A DNA stretch of 64,000 bases, taken from contig NZ_NCXM01000018.1 of the NCBI RefSeq assembly GCF_002104765.1, forward strand, positions 62,001 to 126,000, read 5' to 3'. The notes below the pieces were generated by a model. It was given only the letters and a program-made list of their open reading frames with translations, made no database searches and was not told the origin of the DNA. Of this stretch, positions 44,772 through 52,661 are shown piece after piece. The DNA is from Mycolicibacterium vulneris (GTDB lineage: Bacteria; Actinomycetota; Actinomycetes; Mycobacteriales; Mycobacteriaceae). Each line of letters starts with the position of its first letter. The first letter of the stretch is position 1. The translations under genes and the position numbers were made by a program.

Positions 44772-45325
44772 TAGCCGACGGTGTTGCCGCGCGACGGGCC
44801 CGGCAGCGGGTTGGTCGCCGCGGGCGGCGCGGGCTGCGGCGCGGCGGCCGGGGCGCCACCGGTGGTACCGCCCAGCGTCGAAGCGCCCACGGGGTTCCCG
44901 GGCAGGGCGGGCAGCCCGCCGGCCGCACCCTGTGCCTGCTGCATCAGCCCCATCGCCTGCGGGATCGAGATCGGCAACTTGCACTGCAGCGACAGGTTGG
45001 TCAGCGGCTGGGCGATCGACGTCATGTCACCGGCGACCTTGGGGTTCGCGTCGAAGTAGGACTTCAGCCCGTTCACCGACTGCGGCCCCGCCTGCTGCTG
45101 CAGCATCGAGGTCATCGTCTGGTTGGTCTCCGGGTGCGAGTCCAGGTAGTCACCCATCGACTTGGAGACCGAGCCGATCGTCCGGGCGACCTCACTGGCC
45201 GCGCACGGGTCGTTGGCGCCGGTTGCCGGGGCGCCGGCGAGCACCGCGACGGCCACACCGGGCACCGTGGCGGCGATCAGCCCGGCGAAGATTTTGCGAC
45301 CCCGTCCAGCGGTGGCTCTCGTCAT
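44771..45325 (-). CDS. Secreted haem-binding protein (Rv0203-like) with long tail
   Basis: 184 residues, strong AAGGAG site, signal peptide with AGAPATGA near residues 30-37. The mature helical core has Cys41 and Cys115 as a likely disulfide and Tyr60/His64 (DYLDSHPE), matching the haem ligands Tyr59/His63 described for Rv0203. The C-terminal ~55 residues are Ala/Pro/Gly-rich (GGAPAAAPQPAPPAATNP) and exceed the 136-residue M. tuberculosis protein. It passes haem to the MmpL3/MmpL11 periplasmic domains in the recalled model, and both genes flank it. Confidence 0.85.
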   Translation of the reverse strand: MTRATAGRGRKIFAGLIAATVPGVAVAVLAGAPATGANDPCAASEVARTIGSVSKSMGDYLDSHPETNQTMTSMLQQQAGPQSVNGLKSYFDANPKVAGDMTSIAQPLTNLSLQCKLPISIPQAMGLMQQAQGAAGGLPALPGNPVGASTLGGTTGGAPAAAPQPAPPAATNPLPGPSRGNTVG

Positions 45326-45677
45326 GGATAACTCCTTAGGAGTTTGCGATGACGGCCGAATCGGCGCCTCGCAAACGACTGCGATAAGAACGGCCCCACG
45401 CGACCCGTCCCCCCGAATCCCCGGGCCTCGCGGGCCTCGCGGGCCTCCGACATCCTGCCATCGCCGATATCACCCCTGCCAGTCCGAACGACGGCCGGGC
45501 CGGATGTGTGACCGAAATCCCGCTTGGTCACCGGTTCACAACATCTTCGCAGCGTCTTGACAACAACGCCGTCACCGCAGCTCAGGAACTAGATAAGGCC
45601 ACATAATCCACAGGCTGCTGCGGTATCGTCGCCAACACGCGTTAGCGAGAGCGGGGAGCGACGAAATCCAGCAGTTA
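45326..45677. other. Divergent intergenic region between the Rv0203-like gene and mmpL11
   Basis: 352 bases with no gene. A triple GGGCCTCGC-type direct repeat lies near 45422-45448. The 3' half is AT-richer: TTGACA at 45557, TAGATA at 45590 and CATAAT at 45602 are promoter-like words but none is spaced as a normal sigma-A pair. It must carry promoters for both genes. Confidence 0.5.
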
Positions 45678-48600
45678 ATGATGCGCCTCAGCCGCAGCCT
45701 GCGTAAGTACCGCTGGTTGGTCTTCACGGGCTGGTTGCTGGCATTGGTTCCGGCGGTCTACCTGGCGTTGACGCAGTCGGGCAACCTGACCGGCGGTGGG
45801 TTTGACGTGGCCGGATCGCAGTCGCTGGCGGTGCACGACCAGCTGGAGGATCTCTACCACGACCAGGGCGGATCGTCGCTGGCGCTGGTGGCCGCGCCCC
45901 GGCCCGACGCCAGCTACCAGGACATGAACGACGCCGTCGCGCAGCTGCGACAGATCGCCGCCGGCATCCCCGGCACCACGGAGATCCCCAACCCCACCCA
46001 GCGGCCCCCGCAGCCCGACCGGCCCTACGTGCTCTCGGTGCGGCTGGATTCCCGCAACACCAGCGACGTCGCCAAGCAGCTCCGCACCAAGGTCGGCATC
46101 AAGGGCGACCAGCCCGGCCAGACCGCGAACGGCCGCGTGCGCCTCTACGTCATCGGCCAGGGCGCGCTGTCCGCCGCCGCCGCGGCCAACACCAAGCACG
46201 ACATCGCCGCCGCCGAGAAGTGGAACCTGCCGGTCATCCTGATCGTGCTGCTCGCGGTGTTCGGGTCGCTGGCCGCCGCCGCCATCCCGCTGGCCCTGGG
46301 CATCTGCACGGTCGTGGTGACCATGGGCCTGGTCTATCTGCTGTCCGCCTACACCACCATGTCGGTGTTCGTGACCTCGACGGTGTCCATGTTCGGGATC
46401 GCACTGGCCGTCGACTATTCACTGTTCATCCTGATGCGATTCCGGGAGGAGCTGCGCACCGGGCGCCAGCCCCGCGAAGCCGTCGACGCCGCGATGGCCA
46501 CCTCCGGGCTGGCGGTGGTGCTGTCCGGCATGACGGTGATCGCGTCCCTCACCGGGATCTATGTGATCAACACCCCGGCGCTGAAGTCGATGGCCACCGG
46601 CGCCATCCTGGCCGTCGCGGTGGCCATGCTGACCTCGACGACCCTGACCCCGGCGGCGCTGGCGACGTTCGGACGGGCGGCCGCCAAGCGGTCGGGCTTC
46701 CTGCACTGGTCGCGGCGGCCCGAAAGCACCCAGTCCCGGTTCTGGAACCGCTGGATCGGCTGGGTGATGCGCCGGCCGTGGGTGTCCGCGCTGGCGGCAT
46801 CGCTGGTGCTGCTCGTGATGGCCGCGCCGGCGGCGTCGATGGTGCTGGGCAACAGCCTGCTCCGCCAGTTCGACTCGTCGCACGAAATCCGCGCCGGGGT
46901 GGGCGCCGCGGCCCAAGCCCTCGGTCCCGGTGCGCTGGGCCCCATCCGGGTGCTGATCAACTTCCCCGACGGCGGCGCGGCCTCCCCCGAACACAGCCAC
47001 ACCGTCGGTGCGATCCGCCAGCGGATGTCGCAGGCACCCAACATCGTCTCGGTGACGCCGCCTCAGTTCGCCGAGGACAACGGCAGCGCGCTGCTGTCCG
47101 CCGTGCTGTCGGTGGACCCCGAGGACATGAAGGCCCGCGAGACCGTCGGCTGGATGCGCGCGCAGCTGCCCAAAGTTCCGGAGGCGGGCACGGCGCGCGT
47201 CGACGTCGGCGGTCCGACCGCGCTGATCAAGGACTTCGACGACCAGGTCTCGGCGACCGAGCCACTGGTGCTGGCCATCGTCGCGGCAATCGCATTCGTG
47301 ATGCTGCTGGTCTCGGTCCACTCGGTCTTCCTGGCGCTCAAGGGCGTCCTGATGACGTTGCTATCGGTCGCTGCCGCCTACGGCAGCCTGGTGATGGTGT
47401 TCCAGTGGGGCTGGCTGAAGGATCTCGGCTTCGCCCAGATCAGCTCGATCGACAGCACCGTGCCCCCGCTGGTGCTCGCGATGACCTTCGGGTTGTCGAT
47501 GGACTACGAGATATTCCTGCTCACCCGCATCCGGGAGCGCTTCCTGCATTCCGGCAACACCCGCGACGCGGTGGCCTACGGCGTAAGCACCAGCGCCCGC
47601 ACCATCACCAGCGCCGCGCTGATCATGATCGCGGTGTTCATCGGCTTCGCGTTCGCCGGCATGCCGCTGGTGGCCGAGATCGGCGTGGCGTGCGCGGTCG
47701 CGATCGCGGTGGACGCCACCGTGGTGCGGCTGGTGATGGTGCCTGCGCTGATGGCGATGTTCGCGCAGTGGAACTGGTGGCTGCCGCCGTGGCTGTCCCG
47801 GGTGCTGCCGTCGGTCGACTTCGACCGGCCACTGCCCGAAGTCGACCTCGGCGACGTGGTGGTCATCCCCGACGACATCTCGGCGCTGGTGGCGCCCAAC
47901 GCCGACCTGCGGATGGTGCTCAAGTCCGCCGCGAAGCTCAAGCACCTGGCGCCCGACGCCATCTGCGTCACCGATCCGCTCGCCTTCACCGGCTGCGGCC
48001 GCAACGCCGCGCAGGCGTCGCCGGGCCCGGACGAGGACCAGACCCGCGGCCTGGGACCCGCGCAGATCCCCCACCAGGTCGCCCTCAGCGAGGAGAAAGT
48101 CAGCGTCGGCATGGGCGCCGGCGACAAGAAGCCCGGCACCAACGGCAACACCAACGGCTCCCTGGCGGCCAAGAAGCTGGTCGGCGGCCTGACCTCGCGC
48201 AACGGCATCGCCAAGGCCATCGCCGGGCCGGACCGGCCCGTTCACCCGGTGACGCTGTGGCGCGGACGCCTGTCGGTCGCAATCGACGCGCTGGAGACGG
48301 GCACGGACACCGTGACGGCCGGCGACGGACCGAGATACGAGCGGCGCAGCCCCGTGGAGACCACCAACGTGCAGCTGCCCACCGGTGACCGGCTGCTGGT
48401 CCCGACCGGCGCCGAAACCCTGCGGCTCAAGGGCTACCTGATCATGTGCCGTAACAGTCGGCGCGACTATGCCGATTTTGCAGACATGGTCGATTCGTTG
48501 GAGCCCGAGACCGCCGCAGTGGTGCTGGCCGGAATGGACAGGTACTACTGTTGTAAAACATCCAGGCGGCAGTGGATTGCCACCCAGTTGGTCCGTCGAC

Positions 48601-48728
48601 TCGCAGATCCCGACCCCTGCGATTACCCGGAAGACCAGGGATCGGAAGCCGACGCTAACGCGGACTGGGAGGAAATCAGGCGACGCTGCCTGGCCGTGGC
48701 CGTAGCGATGCTGGAGGAGGCGAGGTGA
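45678..48728 (+). CDS. mmpL11: RND family transporter
   Basis: 1016 residues (M. tuberculosis 966). Two RND halves with periplasmic domains, and relay pairs in GIALAVDYSLF and GLSMDYEIF. The long cytosolic C-terminus (from ~715) holds SAAKLKHLAPDAICVTDPLAF and the segment MVDSLEPETAAVVLAG. The MmpL11 role, export of monomeromycolyl diacylglycerol and mycolate wax ester and haem uptake, is from literature memory. ATG 45678 or 45681; only a weak ribosome site. The 3' end overlaps the next gene by 4 bases. Confidence 0.93.
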   Translation: MMRLSRSLRKYRWLVFTGWLLALVPAVYLALTQSGNLTGGGFDVAGSQSLAVHDQLEDLYHDQGGSSLALVAAPRPDASYQDMNDAVAQLRQIAAGIPGTTEIPNPTQRPPQPDRPYVLSVRLDSRNTSDVAKQLRTKVGIKGDQPGQTANGRVRLYVIGQGALSAAAAANTKHDIAAAEKWNLPVILIVLLAVFGSLAAAAIPLALGICTVVVTMGLVYLLSAYTTMSVFVTSTVSMFGIALAVDYSLFILMRFREELRTGRQPREAVDAAMATSGLAVVLSGMTVIASLTGIYVINTPALKSMATGAILAVAVAMLTSTTLTPAALATFGRAAAKRSGFLHWSRRPESTQSRFWNRWIGWVMRRPWVSALAASLVLLVMAAPAASMVLGNSLLRQFDSSHEIRAGVGAAAQALGPGALGPIRVLINFPDGGAASPEHSHTVGAIRQRMSQAPNIVSVTPPQFAEDNGSALLSAVLSVDPEDMKARETVGWMRAQLPKVPEAGTARVDVGGPTALIKDFDDQVSATEPLVLAIVAAIAFVMLLVSVHSVFLALKGVLMTLLSVAAAYGSLVMVFQWGWLKDLGFAQISSIDSTVPPLVLAMTFGLSMDYEIFLLTRIRERFLHSGNTRDAVAYGVSTSARTITSAALIMIAVFIGFAFAGMPLVAEIGVACAVAIAVDATVVRLVMVPALMAMFAQWNWWLPPWLSRVLPSVDFDRPLPEVDLGDVVVIPDDISALVAPNADLRMVLKSAAKLKHLAPDAICVTDPLAFTGCGRNAAQASPGPDEDQTRGLGPAQIPHQVALSEEKVSVGMGAGDKKPGTNGNTNGSLAAKKLVGGLTSRNGIAKAIAGPDRPVHPVTLWRGRLSVAIDALETGTDTVTAGDGPRYERRSPVETTNVQLPTGDRLLVPTGAETLRLKGYLIMCRNSRRDYADFADMVDSLEPETAAVVLAGMDRYYCCKTSRRQWIATQLVRRLADPDPCDYPEDQGSEADANADWEEIRRRCLAVAVAMLEEAR

Positions 48729-49273
48729 CGTTGGCACCCGACCGACGCCCTGCACCGCCGCCCCACCGGCCGGGCCCCGAGCAGCGTCCGCGCGGCAATG
48801 GACCGTCAGGAGGACCGTCCGGGTCCTTCCAGGACCCCGACCAGCCGGTGGAATTCTGGCCGACCGCGGCCATCCGCTCCGCCCTGCAGGGTGGTGACAT
48901 CGCGACCTGGAAGCGCATCGCCGGCGCGCTGAAGCGCGACCCCTACGGACGGACCGCCCGCCAGGTCGAGGAGGTCCTCGAAGGCACCCGGCCATACGGC
49001 ATCGCCAAGGCGCTGTGGGAGGTGCTCGAGCGGGCCCGCACCCACCTGGAGGCCAACGAGCGCGCCGAGGTGGCGCGTCACGTGCGGCTCCTGATCGATC
49101 GATCGGGGCTGGCCCCGCAGGAGTTCGCGTCCCGCATCGGGGTTACGGCCGAGGAGCTGGGCGGCTACCTCGACGGCAGCACCAGCCCGACGGCCGCGCT
49201 GATGATCCGGATCCGGCGGCTGTCGGACCGGTTCGTCAAGGTGAAGTCCGCCCGGTCCGCCGAAACCAACTGA
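48725..49273 (+). CDS. HTH-like protein coupled to mmpL11 (Rv0201c-like)
   Basis: 182 residues; GTG overlaps the mmpL11 stop as GTGA. The first ~40 residues are Pro/Arg/Gly-rich and look disordered. Residues ~125-170 (VRLLIDRSGLAPQEFASRIG then EELGGYLDG and MIRIRRLSDR) resemble an XRE-type helix-turn-helix. It may be a regulator or a scaffold for MmpL11. DNA binding is not certain. Convergent, 6 bases from omamB. Confidence 0.75.
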   Translation: MTLAPDRRPAPPPHRPGPEQRPRGNGPSGGPSGSFQDPDQPVEFWPTAAIRSALQGGDIATWKRIAGALKRDPYGRTARQVEEVLEGTRPYGIAKALWEVLERARTHLEANERAEVARHVRLLIDRSGLAPQEFASRIGVTAEELGGYLDGSTSPTAALMIRIRRLSDRFVKVKSARSAETN

Positions 49274-49279
49274 TCACGG

Positions 49280-49963
49280 CTACCTGACCGGCAGCACGTC
49301 GGCGACCAGCCAGTCGCTGCCCCGCTTGGTCAGCGTCACCCGCAGCGCCGGCGCCGCCTGGCTGGGCGGCTGTCCCGGGGTGTTCTGGGTGACCCGCAGG
49401 ATCACCGCCACACTGGCCGCCGACGGCCCGAGGGCCTCGACTCCGGCCGACACCGTGGTGGCCTGCGCCGTGACGTTGTGCTGGGCCAGATCGGCGCTGG
49501 ACTTGCTGTACTGCTCCTTGAACGCGGCCGCATGCTCCGGGACGATCATCGCCGTGGCCCGGTCGATGGAGCCGGTCGGGGCGGTGGGGCTGAATGACGC
49601 CATCGCTTCCGCCATGCCGGTGGCGATCGCAACGACCTGGCGCGAGTCGTTGGTGAAGTCGTTGTCCGCCCTAGTCCAGTGCGTGTAGCCGGTCACCACG
49701 GCCGCGGCCAGCGCCGCTGTGCACAGCAGCACGACAGCCAACCGCAGCCCTGGCGCGTCGTCGTCGGTGCCGACGCTGACCGAATCGCGGCGCAGCAGCC
49801 AGAAGTTGATCGCCATGCCTTCGACGATCAGCAGGATCAGCACAGAGCATGCCGACACCCACCACAGCGGCCAGCCGAGCACCAGCCCGATGGCGAGCAG
49901 GGCCGCGATCTCGGTCAGCGGGGCCAGGATGTCGAAGGCGAACAGCCGCCAGATGTTCCTCAT
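49280..49963 (-). CDS. omamB: Orphan Mce-associated membrane protein
   Basis: 227 residues, homologue of Rv0200. Two N-terminal membrane segments (about 9-55) plus a third near 75-92, then a periplasmic Mam-type domain with RVTLTKRGSDWLVADVLPVR at the end. It starts ATG 49963, overlapping the omamA stop as ATGA. OmamA/OmamB proteins are known to stabilise Mce lipid importers. The symbol rests on synteny and recalled literature. Confidence 0.78.
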   Translation of the reverse strand: MRNIWRLFAFDILAPLTEIAALLAIGLVLGWPLWWVSACSVLILLIVEGMAINFWLLRRDSVSVGTDDDAPGLRLAVVLLCTAALAAAVVTGYTHWTRADNDFTNDSRQVVAIATGMAEAMASFSPTAPTGSIDRATAMIVPEHAAAFKEQYSKSSADLAQHNVTAQATTVSAGVEALGPSAASVAVILRVTQNTPGQPPSQAAPALRVTLTKRGSDWLVADVLPVR

Positions 49964-50631
49964 CGGATCGACGCCAATCCGGAGATCATCTGCTTGCCGT
50001 CCACGTCGGAGACGTCCAGCCGCAGGTTCCAGTGCACGGTTTGCGGCTTGGCCCCGACGTTTTCGCTGACCGACGTGGCGATCACCATCACCGAGTCGGT
50101 TCGGCTCGCGAACGGCGGCAGCTTGGTGGTGACCACCGGCCTCGAGACGCCGGGCTGGGTGTCCAAATCGTGGTGCACGGTTTCGATCGCCACCGCCTCG
50201 ATCCGCCCGGCGCTCTTGGACTGCAGCTTCTCCACGACCGCCTTGTAGGGCTGCACGGCGGCGTCGAAGTCGGTGTTGAGCTCGCCGACCGTCCCGTCGT
50301 GCAGCCGCTGCAGGCTGGCGTCGACGTTGCCGCTGTTCATGTTGATCAACACGTTCGCCCAGTCGGCGGCGGTCTGCATGGCGCGGCTCAGGTAGCCGCG
50401 CTCGGCGACCTGGTCGCGGTGGTCGGACCAGATGATGAAGCCGAGCACCACCGCGGCCACCGACAGCACACCGAGCACCGCCGACGCGATGCCGTAATGG
50501 GAGAAGACTTCGGCGCTTTCGGATTCGTCTTCGTCGACGCCGTTGGAGTCGTCGTCGGTCGAGTCGTCGTCGGGGGCGACGTCAACGGAATTTTCTTCGA
50601 CAGGTGGCTCACTTCGCTCGCCCTCGGACAT
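49960..50631 (-). CDS. omamA: Orphan Mce-associated membrane protein
   Basis: 223 residues, homologue of Rv0199. A very acidic N-terminus (DDDSTDDDSNGVDEDESES) precedes one membrane segment (about 47-69), then a periplasmic domain ending DGKQMISGLASIR. In M. tuberculosis OmamA stabilises Mce1/Mce4 and supports cholesterol and fatty acid uptake (recalled). Divergent from zmp1 across only 41 bases, so their promoters must overlap. Confidence 0.83.
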   Translation of the reverse strand: MSEGERSEPPVEENSVDVAPDDDSTDDDSNGVDEDESESAEVFSHYGIASAVLGVLSVAAVVLGFIIWSDHRDQVAERGYLSRAMQTAADWANVLINMNSGNVDASLQRLHDGTVGELNTDFDAAVQPYKAVVEKLQSKSAGRIEAVAIETVHHDLDTQPGVSRPVVTTKLPPFASRTDSVMVIATSVSENVGAKPQTVHWNLRLDVSDVDGKQMISGLASIR

Positions 50632-50672
50632 GGCCCGATCGTTGCATCCGGGAAAGATGGAAGGATGGCGGG

Positions 50673-52661
50673 GTGACGAATACGGCCATCCGCTCGGGCA
50701 TCGACCTGAGCTTTGTCGACGAAAGCATCCGCCCCCAAGACGACCTGTTCGGTCACGTCAACGGTCGTTGGCTGGCCGAATACGAGATACCGGCGGACCG
50801 GGCCACCGACGGCGCCTTCCGGCAGCTGTATGACCGCGCCGAAGAACAGGTGCGCGACCTGATCGTGGAGGCCAGCCAGCAGGGTTCGGCCGGCGCGGAC
50901 GACGACGCGCAGCGCATCGGCGACCTGTACGCCAGCTTCCTCGACGAAGACACCGTGCAGCGCCGCGGCGTGCGACCGCTGCTGGACGAGATGACCGTGA
51001 TCGACGAGGCCGCCGACGCCGACGCGCTCGCCCGGGCCATCGGCGCGCTGCAGCGCACCGGCGCGGGCGGCGGCGTCGGGGTGTACGTGGACACCGACGC
51101 CAAGAACTCGGCTCGCTACCTGGTGCACTTCACCCAGTCCGGCCTCGGGCTGCCCGACGAGTCCTACTACCGCGAGGAGCGGCACGCCGAGGTGCTGGAG
51201 GCCTACCCCGCGCACATCGCGCGGATGTTCGGCCTGGTGTTTGGCGGGGACCCGGCCGACCACGTCCAGACCGCCGAGCGCATCGTAGCGCTGGAGACCA
51301 GGCTGGCCGAGGCGCACTGGGATGTGGTCAAGCGCCGCGACGCCGACCTCACCTACAACCTGCGCACGTTCGCCGAGCTTCGCGACGAATCGGTGGGCTT
51401 CGACTGGGCCGGCTGGGCAGGCGCACTCGGCGCGAACCCCGATGCCCTAGCGGAAGTGATTGTGCGCCAACCGGATTACCTGCGCACCTTCGCCGAGCTG
51501 TGGCGCAACGAGGACCTCGAGGTGTGGAAGAGCTGGGCGCGGTGGCGGCTGATCCGCGCGCGGGCCGCCTGGCTCACCGACGAGCTGGTGTCCGCCGACT
51601 TCGACTTCTACGGCCGGCGGCTGACCGGCACCGAGCAGATCCGGGACCGGTGGAAGCGCGCGGTGTCGCTGGTGGAGAATCTGATGGGCGACGCCGTCGG
51701 AAAGCTGTACGTGCAGCGGCATTTCCCGCCCGGGGCGAAGGCCCGCATCGACGAGCTGGTCGCGAACCTGCGGGCGGCGTACCGGATGAGCATCAGCGAC
51801 CTGGACTGGATGACACCGCAGACCCGGGAGCGGGCGCTGACCAAGCTGGAGAAGTTCACCGCCAAGGTCGGCTACCCGTCCAAGTGGCGTGACTACTCCT
51901 CGCTGGTGATCGACCGCGGCGACCTGTACGGCAACTACCAGCGCGGCTACGCGGTCAACCACGACCGTGAGCTGGCCAAGCTCGGCGGGCCGGTGGACAA
52001 AGACGAGTGGTTCATGACGCCGCAGACGGTCAACGCCTACTACAACCCGGGGATGAACGAAATCGTCTTCCCGGCAGCGATTTTGCAGCCGCCGTTCTTC
52101 GACGCCGAGGCCGACGACGCGGCCAACTACGGCGGCATCGGTGCGGTGATCGGCCATGAGATCGGCCACGGCTTCGACGACCAGGGCGCCAAATACGACG
52201 GCGACGGCAACCTGGTCGACTGGTGGACCGACGCCGACCGGACCGAATTCGGCGCCCGCACAAGGGCTCTCATCGAGCAGTACGACACCTACACGCCGCG
52301 CGGCCTGGCCGGTGACCACCACGTCAACGGTGCATTCACCGTCGGGGAGAACATCGGCGACCTGGGCGGCCTGTCGATCGCGCTGCTGGCTTACCAGTTG
52401 TCGCTGAACGGCCAGCCCGCGCCGGTGATCGACGGCCTCACCGGCGTGCAGCGCGTCTTCTATGGCTGGGCCCAGGTGTGGCGCACCAAATCCCGTGACG
52501 CGGAGGCGATCCGGCGCCTGGCGGTGGATCCGCACTCGCCGCCGGAGTTCCGCTGCAACGGCGTGCTGCGCAACATGGACGCGTTCTACGACGCCTTCGA
52601 CGGCGCCGACTCCGGTGCGCTGTCCCTGGAGCCCGACAGCCGGGTCAAGATCTGGAACTGA
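50673..52661 (+). CDS. zmp1: Zinc metalloprotease (neprilysin family M13)
   Basis: 662 residues from GTG 50673; M. tuberculosis Zmp1 has 663. M13 hallmarks: NAYYNP, the zinc motif HEIGH in GHEIGHGFDDQ and the second zinc ligand in GENIGDLGG, followed by RVFYGWAQVWRTK and the final IWN. No classical signal peptide, as in the homologue. Linked in M. tuberculosis to inhibition of inflammasome/phagosome maturation (recalled). The 3' end overlaps the convergent oxidoreductase gene by 17 bases. Confidence 0.96.
   Translation: MTNTAIRSGIDLSFVDESIRPQDDLFGHVNGRWLAEYEIPADRATDGAFRQLYDRAEEQVRDLIVEASQQGSAGADDDAQRIGDLYASFLDEDTVQRRGVRPLLDEMTVIDEAADADALARAIGALQRTGAGGGVGVYVDTDAKNSARYLVHFTQSGLGLPDESYYREERHAEVLEAYPAHIARMFGLVFGGDPADHVQTAERIVALETRLAEAHWDVVKRRDADLTYNLRTFAELRDESVGFDWAGWAGALGANPDALAEVIVRQPDYLRTFAELWRNEDLEVWKSWARWRLIRARAAWLTDELVSADFDFYGRRLTGTEQIRDRWKRAVSLVENLMGDAVGKLYVQRHFPPGAKARIDELVANLRAAYRMSISDLDWMTPQTRERALTKLEKFTAKVGYPSKWRDYSSLVIDRGDLYGNYQRGYAVNHDRELAKLGGPVDKDEWFMTPQTVNAYYNPGMNEIVFPAAILQPPFFDAEADDAANYGGIGAVIGHEIGHGFDDQGAKYDGDGNLVDWWTDADRTEFGARTRALIEQYDTYTPRGLAGDHHVNGAFTVGENIGDLGGLSIALLAYQLSLNGQPAPVIDGLTGVQRVFYGWAQVWRTKSRDAEAIRRLAVDPHSPPEFRCNGVLRNMDAFYDAFDGADSGALSLEPDSRVKIWN

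Noticed and set aside
45422..45448. Triple GGGCCTCGC direct repeat as a regulatory array
   Set aside because: Short GC-rich tandem words are common here, and it does not resemble known operators.
45557..45595. TTGACA and TAGATA upstream of mmpL11 as a -35/-10 pair
   Set aside because: The spacing is 27 bases, too far for a normal sigma-A promoter.
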